Source: Amycolatopsis sp. CA-230715 (lineage in GTDB: Bacteria; Actinomycetota; Actinomycetes; Mycobacteriales; Pseudonocardiaceae). From it: 64,000 bases of DNA. The stretch is taken from positions 7,873,501 through 7,937,500 of the forward strand of contig NZ_CP059997.1 of assembly GCF_018736145.1 (NCBI RefSeq), given 5' to 3'. A program made the position numbers and the translations under genes. Shown here one piece after another: positions 9,401-17,351 of the stretch. The stretch's first letter is position 1; each line of letters begins with the position of its first letter. The notes beneath the pieces were generated by a model. It did no database searches, was not told where the DNA came from, and saw only the letters and a list, made by a program, of their open reading frames with translations.

Positions 9401-10477
9401 CCCGACTTCGCCGTCGGGGACCTCGCGCAGGTTTTCGTCGAGGACGTAGAAGCGGTAAGTCGGGAACGGGGTGCCGAGCGTGACCGGGCGGTTCGGCCGC
9501 AGTTCGGTGCAGCTCGACGAAACGGTGGTTTCGGTGGGGCCGTAGCAGTTGAGGATGCGGCGGCCGGGCCGAGACCACCGCCGCACCAGATCGGCGGGCA
9601 TCGCTTCCCCGCTCACCAGCAGGCACCGCACCGAAGGCGGGTCTTCCTCCACTGTGGTCAGTAGCGTCGGAACGCTGCACAGCACGGTGATCCGGTGCTC
9701 GGTCAGGAAATCGGTGAGCCCGTTGCCGAACCGCCTGGCGTCGTTGGGCCCGGCGACGAGCGTGGCACCGGCGACCCAGGCCGGCCACATTTCCTCGAGG
9801 TGGAAGTCGAAGCTGATCGACATGCCCTGGTACACCCGGTCCGCGGCGGTCACGCCGTAGATCGGGGTGGCGACCCGGAGGAAGTTGGCGATGCTGCGGT
9901 GCGAGATCACCACGCCCTTCGGTTTGCCCGTCGACCCGGAGGTGTAGATGACGTAGCACGGTGCGGCCGGATCGATGGCGATTTCGGGGCGGTCACTGGA
10001 ATGCGCGGTCAGCGCCGCGTTCGCGAGGTCGAGTTCGAGCACCGGGCAGCCGAGCGCCCGCGTCCGCTCCCGCGACTCCGAGGTGGTCACCAGATCGCTC
10101 AGCCCCGCGTCTTCGACGATGTAGGCCAGCCGGTCCTCGGGGAACGACGGGTCGATCGGCACGTACGCGGCGCCGGACTTGAGCACCCCGAGCACGGCCA
10201 CGTAGGTGTGCATCGAGCGCGGCAGCAGGATCCCGACCGTGTCGCCAGGCCGGACCCCGCGTTCGATCAGCAACCTGGCCAGCTTGTTGGCTTCGCGGTC
10301 GAGTTCGCGGTAGCCGAGTTCGGTGGCGTCGCAGACGATCGCGACCGCGTCCGGGAGGCGGTCGGCGGTGTGTTCGAAGTATTCCGGGAGGACGCGCGCC
10401 TGCGCGGTGGCGAGCGCCGCGTCAGTGCGCGCCGGTACTGCGCCGGGGGAGATCCCCGGCGCGTCCAAGCTTGTCAT
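6440..10477 (-). CDS. Pls-type homopoly(amino acid) synthetase (A-T-TM-hexapeptide NRPS)
   Basis: This 1345-residue membrane NRPS-like enzyme has the layout and size of epsilon-poly-L-lysine synthetase (Pls). Residues about 30-520 form an adenylation domain, with YTSGSTGKPKG at 178-188, CYGPTETT at 311-318, YRTGDLGRR near 400 and the A10 lysine K514. A thiolation domain follows, with Ser573 in DLGGHS. The rest has no classical condensation or thioesterase domain. Instead, three left-handed hexapeptide-type segments (near 760-850, 1010-1090 and 1250-1340) are separated by pairs of membrane helices. Hand alignment gives pocket residues D224, F225, E228, C267, L286, S288, C311, V319 and S320. 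An acidic E228 would suit a basic side chain. Product: a peptide-linked homopolymer made at the membrane. Confidence 0.88.
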   Translation of the reverse strand: MTSLDAPGISPGAVPARTDAALATAQARVLPEYFEHTADRLPDAVAIVCDATELGYRELDREANKLARLLIERGVRPGDTVGILLPRSMHTYVAVLGVLKSGAAYVPIDPSFPEDRLAYIVEDAGLSDLVTTSESRERTRALGCPVLELDLANAALTAHSSDRPEIAIDPAAPCYVIYTSGSTGKPKGVVISHRSIANFLRVATPIYGVTAADRVYQGMSISFDFHLEEMWPAWVAGATLVAGPNDARRFGNGLTDFLTEHRITVLCSVPTLLTTVEEDPPSVRCLLVSGEAMPADLVRRWSRPGRRILNCYGPTETTVSSSCTELRPNRPVTLGTPFPTYRFYVLDENLREVPDGEVGEICIGGPGVGIGYLNRAELTAERFIPNPVARDRAEVPRIYRTGDLGRRTPEREYEFLGRMDTQVKIRGYRIELGEIEQVLRDDAAVENAVVTTLDRDGVPHLVGYLTLRSPDGTDPEHEELRGRLHATLRQRLPSYMIPSFLEVLDRFPLLAADKVNRAALPAPSSRPLGSVAGAHVPPEGKLETELAEAYAQVLDQPEVSVAADFFCDLGGHSLTAARLVSRLRELPAMRGLAMEDVYANPTVRDLAKYVETDLATASITADRSATGTPEPIRHSSLRVWACGLAQFVLLYGWLLVMSAPTLALLFFALGKVGAGLAPGTSVATAMNSLDLGTLVPVWIGWFLATTFALPVLGCRLVLAGIRPGWYPLWGLTYLRFWFYARIAALAPLPMLAGSPLLTPYLRLMGAKIGKRCQLSSPMIGLPKFVEIGDDVSMGDKARIETFVVDGGRLRLAPVRIGDGVHVGTNTAVLAGAEIGANATVGHQSLVHADHRVPSGEHWAGVPLRRLPAVPALLATMAESPDTRRWRASVITGYVAASLLLLLLPTLLLIPSGAIVVGALNGGGIGFAVASVALAGPALVLVASALLIACKRAVLPRVRPGVYSDRGAFGLRLWLSNRLLDQIVAQIRTIFCTLYAIPFLRALGLRMGKWCEVAVPTYLNVDLARFGDQCFLAGGVVIAPAVYHRGRVALHHAELGDRGFVGNVALVPGGAKMGDNSLLGVMSVPPDKPMEPETTWLGSPSFFLPRRQLSAKFPEKLTYAPTPGLVASRLFLELFRVFLPSMLTTLGTFAGLYAMAQLFAHLPPLAVVALLPAITLTVGLAATLVVVALKWIVMGRYRPRTEPYWGTWVRGTELITGLYEAVAVPGLIGNFTGTPWICPLVRLLGIKVGRRVWLNTVSFTEFDLNEIGDDAMIGQEADLQTHLFEDRVMKMSYSKAGAGASVGSHAVILYDAQASAGSFLDADSLVMKGETLPDTSAWRGIPARPL

Positions 10478-10538
10478 GGTGGTCCCCTCTGAAGTCCCCT
10501 GTGCTCGGTTTTTCGGTGTGGTGGAGCCGAAACGCCGG

Positions 10539-11912
10539 TTACGGGCAGGCGTCCTCGATGGCGTCGAGGAGGATGTCGCAGGCGATGTCGACGACCTCGG
10601 CGGTCACGGTCAGCGGCGGCATGAGCCGGACCACCCCGTCGCCGCGGCCGCCGAGCTCGACGATCAGCCCGTTGCGCAGCGCCAGTGCCTGCACCGCGGC
10701 CGCCGCCGCGCTCGCGGGCGTGCCATCGCGCGGGTCGGCGAGCTCGATACCCCAGATCAGGCCGAGGCCGCGGACTTCGCGGACCCACGGGTGGTGCCTC
10801 AGCACGGCGAGCCGTTCGCCGAGCTGCGCGCCGCGCCGCCGGACGTTGCCGAGCACGTCGTCGCGCCGGACGACGCGCACTGCTTCGACGCCCGCGGCGA
10901 AGGCGATCTGGTTGCCGCGGAAGGTGCCGGTGTGCGCGCCGGGAGCCCAGGCGTCGAGCCGCCGGTGGTAGAACAGCAGCGCGACCGGCATCCCGATCCC
11001 GCTCAGCGCCTTGGACGCGACGATCACGTCGGGCTCGATGTCGTACTGCTCGAAGGCGAACCACGTGCCGGTCCGGCCGCAGCCGGTCTGCACCTCGTCG
11101 ACGACGAGCGGGATACCCGCTTCCGCGGTGACGTCGCGGATCCGGCGCACGAAGTCCTTTCGTGCCGGGATGACCCCGCCTTCGCCCTGCACCAGTTCCA
11201 GCACCACCGCCGCCGGTTTCGGCATCCCGCCGTTGGCGTCGTGCAGCGACCGTTCCAGCACGCTCGCGCAGTTGGTCTCGCAGGTGTCCCTGTGCAGCCC
11301 GATCGGGCACCTCGCGCAGTAGGAGTACGGGAAGAAGTGCACCCCCGGCATGCCATTGGCGATCGGCTCCTTCTGCGACAGCAGACCGGTCAGCGCCATC
11401 GCGGCGTGCGAGGAGCCGTGGAAACCGCCCTGGAACGACACGACCTCGCCGCGCCCGGTCGCGGTCTTGCAGAGCTTGAGCGCCGCGTCGACGGCGTTCG
11501 CCCCGGTCGGTCCGCAGAAGTGCACCTTCATGGTGTCGCGCAACGGTTCCGGGAGCATGGACAGCTGCGCGTCGATGAACTCCCGCCGCACCGAGGTGGG
11601 GAAGTCCAGCCCGTGGGTCAGCGTGGCGAACTGGTCGGTCGCCGCTCGCAGCACCTCGGGATGGGAGTGCCCGAGCGAAAGGACCCCTGCCCCGGCGAGG
11701 AAATCGATGAACACGTTGCCGTCGAGGTCGCGGACGTAGCTGCCCTGCGCGTCGGCGATCGCGATCGGGAAGTGCCGCGAGTAGACCCTCGCGTTCGACT
11801 CCCACCGGTCCTGGTGCGCCAGCAGCTCGGCTGACCGCGGGCCGGGCAGGTCGCCGTCGACGTGCGGCCACGGCTGCCGCACCGCCCGTGCGCCGTCAAG
11901 GGTGCCGGTCAT
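10539..11912 (-). CDS. Diaminobutyrate-2-oxoglutarate aminotransferase
   Basis: This 457-residue fold-type I, class III PLP aminotransferase should convert L-aspartate-4-semialdehyde plus glutamate into L-2,4-diaminobutyrate. Landmarks are FIDFLAGAGVLSLGHSHP near 68-85, GPTGANAVDAALKL at 134-147, the PLP aspartate in VDEVQTG (about 272) and the Schiff-base lysine K301 in IVASKALSGIG. A cysteine cluster (C199, C202, C211, C215 in CARCPIGLHRDTCETNC) might bind a metal. GAGGAG precedes the ATG by 7 nt. It sits between aspartokinase and the polymer synthetase, so it is the likely monomer-forming step. Lysine or ectoine roles are less likely because no ectA or ectC is nearby. Confidence 0.9.
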   Translation of the reverse strand: MTGTLDGARAVRQPWPHVDGDLPGPRSAELLAHQDRWESNARVYSRHFPIAIADAQGSYVRDLDGNVFIDFLAGAGVLSLGHSHPEVLRAATDQFATLTHGLDFPTSVRREFIDAQLSMLPEPLRDTMKVHFCGPTGANAVDAALKLCKTATGRGEVVSFQGGFHGSSHAAMALTGLLSQKEPIANGMPGVHFFPYSYCARCPIGLHRDTCETNCASVLERSLHDANGGMPKPAAVVLELVQGEGGVIPARKDFVRRIRDVTAEAGIPLVVDEVQTGCGRTGTWFAFEQYDIEPDVIVASKALSGIGMPVALLFYHRRLDAWAPGAHTGTFRGNQIAFAAGVEAVRVVRRDDVLGNVRRRGAQLGERLAVLRHHPWVREVRGLGLIWGIELADPRDGTPASAAAAAVQALALRNGLIVELGGRGDGVVRLMPPLTVTAEVVDIACDILLDAIEDACP

Positions 11913-11995
11913 GCCGTTCTCCTCGCCGGGGCGCGCACGCCCCTTGTCGGGTCCATAGTGGACATCCAGGTAGCCGGGGGAGTCCGTCGCCGGGC

Positions 11996-13282
11996 TCACC
12001 GCGGAGTCCCCTGCGGCTGGTGCAGTCCGAACGCGCGGTGCAGCGCGCTGACGGCGGCTTCGAGCCGCTTGGCCGGTACCACGGCGGTGAGCCGGGTCGG
12101 CGAGGTGGCGATCGCGGGTACCGCGGCATCCGGTTCCGCCGCGGCGCGCAGCAGCCCGATCAGGTACCTCGGGTCGTCGAGCAGCGCGGTTCCCACCACC
12201 GAGATCGATCCGAACCCGTCGTCGACCTCGCACCGGGCGCCGACTCGCTCGGCCACTTCGCGCACCACGTCCGCGGGCGCCGGTTCACCGCGCGCGGTGA
12301 ACCGCAGATCGGTGGGGGAGTGCCAGGTCAGCACGTCCGGCCGCAGCCCGATGCCGATCAGTTCGACGAGCGCGCGGGCGCACCGGCCGCGCGGCGCGTC
12401 GTCACCGGTGAGCCGCACGAGCCGCACTTGGCGCTCGTGTGCGATGCCGACGACTTCGGGCCCGCCTTCGAGAGGCTGCGCGTTCTCGACGACCGTGCCC
12501 GCCTCGCCGCCGGAGGAATGCGTCACCCGGAGCGGGACGGCGCGCCGTTCGGCCAGCGCCACCGATCTCGGGTGCAGCACGCGTGCGCCGTTGCCCGCCA
12601 GCTCGGTCATCGCGCGGTAGGACACCGAGGGCAGCGGCGTGGAATCGCGCACGATGCGGGGGTCCGCGGTGTGCACCCCTTCGACGTCGGTGTAGATCTC
12701 GCAGCTCACGCCCAGCGCCGCGGCGAGCGCGACCGCCGTGGTGTCCGAGCCGCCCCTGCCGAGCGTGCGCAGTTCCCCGTCGCGGTCGCGGCCCTGGAAC
12801 CCGGCCACCACCACGACCTGCGCCTCGCGCAGCCGTTCGAAGATCCGGGTCGCGTCGACGCGCACGATCACCGCGTCGCCGGCCGGCCCGTCGACGACCA
12901 CCCCGGCCTGGTCGCCGGACAGCGAAACCGCTTTCACACCACGGCGTTGCAGCGCCAGCGCCAGTACCGCGGCCGACACCTGCTCGCCGGTGGCCATGAG
13001 CTGGTCCAGTTCGCGGCGATCGGGGCGGATGGCGACCTTGCCCGCCAGTGCGACCAGATCGTCGGTGGTGGCGCCCATCGCGGACACCACCACGACGACC
13101 TGCTGTCCCCGTTCGGCTGCGGTCGCGATCCTGGTGGCGACCGCGCGGACCAGTTCGGGGGTGGCGAGTGAGGACCCGCCGTACTTCCGCACCACGAGAG
13201 CCGGTGGTGTGGCGATGCCGAGCCCGGTGGACGCGCGCGGATCCGGCGAGGCCGTTTCCGGCACCTCGCAAGAATTGTTCAT
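11996..13282 (-). CDS. lysC: Aspartate kinase
   Basis: This 428-residue enzyme phosphorylates L-aspartate, the entry step to aspartate semialdehyde. KYGGSS (33-38) is the kinase signature, GRGGSDTTAVALAAALG the substrate/nucleotide loop and IYTDVEGVHTADPRIV the family-typical middle motif. The C-terminal third (about 280-420) forms the ACT regulatory region. No asd gene is adjacent, so the semialdehyde dehydrogenase must be housekeeping. As first gene of the polymer cassette it is probably a pathway-specific, possibly feedback-desensitised copy. That desensitisation is inferred from context, not visible in the sequence. GAGGGG lies 10 nt before the ATG. Confidence 0.93.
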   Translation of the reverse strand: MNNSCEVPETASPDPRASTGLGIATPPALVVRKYGGSSLATPELVRAVATRIATAAERGQQVVVVVSAMGATTDDLVALAGKVAIRPDRRELDQLMATGEQVSAAVLALALQRRGVKAVSLSGDQAGVVVDGPAGDAVIVRVDATRIFERLREAQVVVVAGFQGRDRDGELRTLGRGGSDTTAVALAAALGVSCEIYTDVEGVHTADPRIVRDSTPLPSVSYRAMTELAGNGARVLHPRSVALAERRAVPLRVTHSSGGEAGTVVENAQPLEGGPEVVGIAHERQVRLVRLTGDDAPRGRCARALVELIGIGLRPDVLTWHSPTDLRFTARGEPAPADVVREVAERVGARCEVDDGFGSISVVGTALLDDPRYLIGLLRAAAEPDAAVPAIATSPTRLTAVVPAKRLEAAVSALHRAFGLHQPQGTPR

Positions 13283-13957
13283 GATCTGAAAACCCCTCGA
13301 TGTGTGTGAGTTCCGCGCGCGACTGGACGAGCTTCGGCGCGGTGTGCTCGGCAGCGCTCCCCAATGGCGCCATGCCGGAACACGTCAAGAGGTGTCGTCA
13401 TGGCTCGCTGCGGATGCCCCGGTGGTGGCGGAAAGGCCGGGGAGACAGTTTCGCGAATTAGCTTCGCGGCGGCGTGACCTGCGAGGTCGCCCGCGAATCA
13501 GGAACCCCTGTGCGCCTTACATCGGCGTGCTTCCTGACGGGGATGGCAACGCGGTTGCCCACAACGGGCCGGAGTCGGGCGCGATGTCTCGTTCGAGCCA
13601 TTTATCCCGGATATCGTTGTTCGGCCCATTGTCGTGCCGAGGCGACTGGACACGGTTCTCCACTCCTGTGGCGGCGCAGGGATTTGCCGGGTGTGCCGGC
13701 TCAATCTTGTCTGAATGTAGCGCAATGGGCAACCCCTCGATACCTCCATAAGTGCTGCCGCAAATGGAGGTACAGGATACGCCGCAAATCAAGATCAGTA
13801 TCACAGTATGGACGCTGTTTTGTCATCAATGGACTGGTTCGGGTGGCTTGTTTGGCATTTCTGCCCGCTTTTCGCGCCGGGTGGAGTAGTAGTGAACTGG
13901 TGCACGTGCAGAATGGTGTCGCCATTGGCGTGTCGCCGATGTGGGGGCGGAATGCCG
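13283..13957. other. Long, GC-poorer leader upstream of the polymer cassette
   Basis: This 675-bp gap lies before lysC. Base composition drops clearly around 13590-13930, unlike the flanking genes. I find no convincing gene. The 11-mer AACCCCTCGAT occurs at 13291-13301, where its complement supplies the GAGGGG ribosome site of lysC, and again at 13731-13741. A small palindrome GACCT-GCG-AGGTC lies at 13476-13488. The cassette promoter and any leader RNA should be here. Confidence 0.6.
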
Positions 13958-14920
13958 TCACGGCAGGCGCAGGTGGATCCGGGTGGTCGTGCCGGACGGG
14001 CCGGTGTGCACCCGGACGAGATCGGCGATGTGGTTGACCAGCAGCAGGCCGCGCCCGTGGAGCTGGCGCGGACCGGCGGGGCGGCGCCCGGCGAGCGGAT
14101 CGGTCAGCCTGCCCGCGTCCCGGATCTCGCACACCAGGTGGCCGTCGGCGGACCAGAGGCGCAGCACGCCGCTCCCGCCGCCGTGGGCGATGCTGTTCTC
14201 GGCGAGTTCGGAGGCGGCCAGTTCGAGATCGGCGACCCGCCGTTCGCCGAAACCGGCGCGGCGCGCGTGCGCGGTGACGAGCCGCCGCGCCTCGACGAGG
14301 TTCGTCGCGTCGACGGCGAGCCGGACGGCATCGGCGGGTTCGGGCAGCGGCAGGTTGTAGCCCGTGACGATCCGGCCGGGGTCGAAGCGCCCGCTCGGCC
14401 GCTGCCCGGCGGCGTCGATGACGACGGGATGGGTGGCGTGCGCGTCGTCAAGGACCCGGTCGTCGAGGCCGTCGGTGTCGTAGGGGCACAGGATCGTCGC
14501 CGCCCTGCCCGCGAACGCGAGGTTGATGAGCGCTTCGTGCTGCGCGCAGGCCGGGTACTCCGCCGCCGAGCGACCCGGCCAGATCGGTTCGCCGATGATG
14601 CGGACGCGTGCACCGGGATGGGCGTCGGCGAAGGCCAGCAGCACGCCGGGGATGATCCTGGCCGGGTTGCGGCCCGCTTCGGTCATGTCGACCAGGTGCA
14701 CCCGCCCCGCCGCCGCGCCGAGCGCGGTCCGCAGCGCCTTCAGGTTCTGCTCCGGCAACGCCGCCGCGACCGGTTCGCCCGCGGCGAGACCCGCTTCGAG
14801 GAAGGGCACGATGCCGTCGAGGTATTCACGCTCGCCGCGGTAGAACAGCGCGGGGTGCGCGAACGGCTCCTCGATTCCGCGATCTCCCGCTGTGCTGGTT
14901 CCGGTCTCCGTGACCACCAC
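13958..14920 (-). CDS. RsbA-like anti-sigma regulator (MEDS + HATPase domains)
   Basis: The first part of this 320-residue protein (about 20-190: HPALFYRGEREYLDGIVPFLEAGL ... RIIGEPIWPGRS) matches the MEDS sensor domain. The last part (about 205-320) is an RsbW-type histidine-kinase-like ATPase domain, with LAASELAENSIAHG (N box) and GRGLLLVNHIAD (G box). This pairing is typical of actinobacterial RsbA-family regulators, which bind anti-sigma-factor antagonists or sigma factors. The start is a GTG preceded by GGAG...AAGG. No sigma factor or antagonist gene is adjacent, so the partner is unknown. Confidence 0.8.
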   Translation of the reverse strand: MVVTETGTSTAGDRGIEEPFAHPALFYRGEREYLDGIVPFLEAGLAAGEPVAAALPEQNLKALRTALGAAAGRVHLVDMTEAGRNPARIIPGVLLAFADAHPGARVRIIGEPIWPGRSAAEYPACAQHEALINLAFAGRAATILCPYDTDGLDDRVLDDAHATHPVVIDAAGQRPSGRFDPGRIVTGYNLPLPEPADAVRLAVDATNLVEARRLVTAHARRAGFGERRVADLELAASELAENSIAHGGGSGVLRLWSADGHLVCEIRDAGRLTDPLAGRRPAGPRQLHGRGLLLVNHIADLVRVHTGPSGTTTRIHLRLP

Positions 14921-14983
14921 CGCCTTCGAAACTCCGGTCGCCAGGGTAGGACTCCCCGCCGTCCTCGGCAGCGTGCGGGCGGG

Positions 14984-16651
14984 TCAACCGCGCGGCGAAC
15001 CGGGGGCGGGCCGGAAAGCGACGAGCGGGAGCTGCCCGACCAGCCGCCGCCGCGCGGGTTCGGTGCCGTCGTAGGACCATCCCACGAGCTTGCTCAGCAA
15101 CCGGTGGACCACCGGGCGCACCCACCGGTTGCGGTGCTCGTAGGCCGCGATCACCTCGGCGGCTTCGGTTTCGCCGAGTACCCGGTGCGCGGGCGTGAAC
15201 CGCTGCCTGCCGACGGCGATCTCGACCGCGGGCGCGGACCGGATGTTGCGGTACCAGTCGGCGGAGCGGCCGAGGCCAGCCACGACCACGACCTCACCGG
15301 AACCGGCGCCGACCACCTCGAGCACGGTGCGGTACCGGCGCCCGGACTTGCGCCCGGTGTGGGTGAGGCACAGGAAGCGCCGCCCGAGCACCCAGCCGAG
15401 ATTCCGGTCGTAGAGCCGGGCCGGGGCGCGGAAGAGCGCCCGAGCCAGTCCGTTCAACCGAGGCGGGCGCTGCTGAGCCGCGAGCTGTTTGACGAGACCG
15501 GTGGACTTCCCGGCCAGCGCCCCGGCGACGACGCGGTCGACCACCGGCAGCCGGGAAAACCGCAGCACCACGTGCCGGAGCCGGAGCTGCGCCGGTGACG
15601 CGGGCAGGAACCACCGCGCCCCGTCGCGCGCGACCTTCTGCTTCTCCGCCACCACCGGCCGCCAGATCCGTTCGTAGCGTTCGAGCCCGGCGCGGATCGA
15701 GCCCGCGCGGGTGAGCTGGTCCGCGAGCACGTACGCGCCCGCGATGCCCAGCGACGCGCCTTGCCCGGCCAGCAGCGACACGGCGAAGCACGCGTCGCCG
15801 ACGAGCGCGACGCGCCCGCGGCTCCAAGCGGGCATGTCGACCTGGGCCACCTGGTCGTAGTAGACCTCGGACGGGGGAGGGCACTGGTCGAGCGCGTCCG
15901 GCACGACCCAGCCCAGCGAGCCGTATTCACGCCGCACCGCGGCGCGCGCGTCGGCGGGCAGCGCCGGGTCCGGGGTGCGGTGCACCGCGAACGCCGCGAC
16001 CTCGCCGCCGCGCAGCCCGTAGAAGCCCATCTGCCTGCCGACGGTGTCGGTGAGGCAGAACCTGCCCCGCACCATCGCGTGCACCGCGGGATCGGAGAAC
16101 CGGTAGGCCGCGGTGTGGAAACCGAGGTAGCGCAGGAACCGCTCCTCGGGGCCGAAAACCATGCGCCGCACCGAAGAATGGATCCCGTCCGCGCCGACGA
16201 GCAGATCGGCGTCGAGAACGGAGCCGTCGTCGAGCGTGACCCGCACTCGCTCGCCGTCATCCTCGATGTGCACCGGTGACGTCCCGAAGCGCAGGTCGAC
16301 CCGGTCGGCGGGAAGGTGGTCGCGCAACACCCGTTCCAGATCGGGCCGGGTGACGCTGAGCAGGCGGTCGCCGATGGCCGCGGCGAACTGGTCCACGCGG
16401 ATGCCCGCCCGCCGCCGCCCGTGCTCGTCGAGCAGGCTGGCTTCGTCGACCCGGTACGCGACCGCTTCGATCGCGGGTACCATGCCCATCGCTTCGGCCG
16501 CGTCGTACCCCGGCCCGAAGAAGTCGATCATGTACCCCTGCGCACGCGGTCCCGGTGCGTGTTCGAGGACGACGACCTCCCAGTCGAGTGCGGCCATCCG
16601 GTTCGCCAGCGCGAGCCCCGCGATGCCCGCACCGCAGATCACCACCTTCAT
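14984..16651 (-). CDS. Fusion of FAD-dependent monooxygenase and deazaflavin (F420)-type nitroreductase
   Basis: The 555-residue protein is two enzymes in one chain. Residues 1-about 345 are a group A flavin monooxygenase of TetX type, with an N-terminal VVICGAGIAGLALANRM Rossmann motif and a second FAD motif VALVGDACFAVSLLAGQGAS. Residues about 410-555 (DRNLGWVLGRRFLCLTHTGRKSG ... ADWYRNIRSAP) match the DDN/DUF385 family of F420H2-dependent reductases. Two flavin-type cofactors on one polypeptide suggest sequential oxidation and reduction of one substrate. The ATG overlaps the stop codon of the upstream TetR gene, so the pair is one operon, probably controlled by that repressor. The substrate is unknown. 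Confidence 0.85.
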   Translation of the reverse strand: MKVVICGAGIAGLALANRMAALDWEVVVLEHAPGPRAQGYMIDFFGPGYDAAEAMGMVPAIEAVAYRVDEASLLDEHGRRRAGIRVDQFAAAIGDRLLSVTRPDLERVLRDHLPADRVDLRFGTSPVHIEDDGERVRVTLDDGSVLDADLLVGADGIHSSVRRMVFGPEERFLRYLGFHTAAYRFSDPAVHAMVRGRFCLTDTVGRQMGFYGLRGGEVAAFAVHRTPDPALPADARAAVRREYGSLGWVVPDALDQCPPPSEVYYDQVAQVDMPAWSRGRVALVGDACFAVSLLAGQGASLGIAGAYVLADQLTRAGSIRAGLERYERIWRPVVAEKQKVARDGARWFLPASPAQLRLRHVVLRFSRLPVVDRVVAGALAGKSTGLVKQLAAQQRPPRLNGLARALFRAPARLYDRNLGWVLGRRFLCLTHTGRKSGRRYRTVLEVVGAGSGEVVVVAGLGRSADWYRNIRSAPAVEIAVGRQRFTPAHRVLGETEAAEVIAAYEHRNRWVRPVVHRLLSKLVGWSYDGTEPARRRLVGQLPLVAFRPAPGSPRG

Positions 16652-17244
16652 CGTTCTGCCTCCTCACCGGTTTCCCTTGGTGCGTCGGATAAAAGCCTGC
16701 GCAGTACCGGGCCGATCGCGGTGGCGGTCAGGTCGGGGTCGAGGCCGCGGTGCAGCAGGAGCCCGTCGATCGAGGCGGCCACGACCGCGGCCGTGCCCGC
16801 CGGGTCGGGCACCCGCCATCCGGCGAGCGCGTCGGCGAACCGCTGCCGGAAATCCACCACGATCGCGGTCATCGCCCGTCGCAGTTCGTCGTCGCGCGTC
16901 GCGGCGAGGTATGCCTCTGTGAACACCATCGACGCCGGGTCGCGCCCGGAGTACTCCTCGAGCGCGGCGAGCAGCGTGTCCACGGCCTGTGCCGCGGTCT
17001 TCGCCCGGCCGAACAGCTCGTCGACGCCGGACAGCAGGTCCCGCATCATGCCGAGAGCCGCCTGGGACAACAGGTCCCGCACCGAGGAGAAGTGGTAGTG
17101 CACGACGCCGGGGGTGACCCCGGCGCGCTCGGCGAGCACCCGCGTGCTCACCGCGGACCAGCCTCGTTCTCCGATCAGCTCGATCGCCGCGCGCAGCAGC
17201 CGCTGCCGCACCTCCTGACCGCGCAGCGCGCCGGGGGAAGTCAT
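16648..17244 (-). CDS. TetR-family repressor of the flavin fusion enzyme
   Basis: This 198-residue protein has the N-terminal HTH at about 14-60 (RLLRAAIELIGERGWSAVSTRVLAERAGVTPGVVHYHF), the classic TetR DNA-binding signature. The C-terminal ligand-binding half is unspecific. Its stop overlaps the start of the fusion monooxygenase (ATGA). Two direct copies of TGGACGAGTG lie just upstream at 17259-17268 and 17285-17294 and may be its operator. The effector is presumably the enzyme's substrate. Confidence 0.88.
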   Translation of the reverse strand: MTSPGALRGQEVRQRLLRAAIELIGERGWSAVSTRVLAERAGVTPGVVHYHFSSVRDLLSQAALGMMRDLLSGVDELFGRAKTAAQAVDTLLAALEEYSGRDPASMVFTEAYLAATRDDELRRAMTAIVVDFRQRFADALAGWRVPDPAGTAAVVAASIDGLLLHRGLDPDLTATAIGPVLRRLLSDAPRETGEEAER

Positions 17245-17258
17245 GCTGCTCCTTTTGC

Positions 17259-17294
17259 TGGACGAGTGACTTGGTCAATCGACTTGGACGAGTG
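17259..17294. promoter_or_regulatory. Direct repeats upstream of the TetR/flavin-fusion operon
   Basis: TGGACGAGTG occurs twice, 26 bp apart (17259-17268 and 17285-17294), and GACTTGG also repeats between them. They sit 15-50 bp upstream of the tetR ATG (17244), where an autoregulatory operator would be expected. Confidence 0.45.
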
Positions 17295-17351
17295 CCCAAA
17301 CCGTATCAGGTCCTGCGCCGTTCGCGGCGAGCGGTGTGAGGAGTAAAACCC

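Noticed and set aside
13517..13804. Small minus-strand frame (95 aa) in the gap upstream of lysC
   Set aside because: No ribosome site in a good position, unusual composition and no homology I recognise. It more likely reflects lower GC in a regulatory gap.
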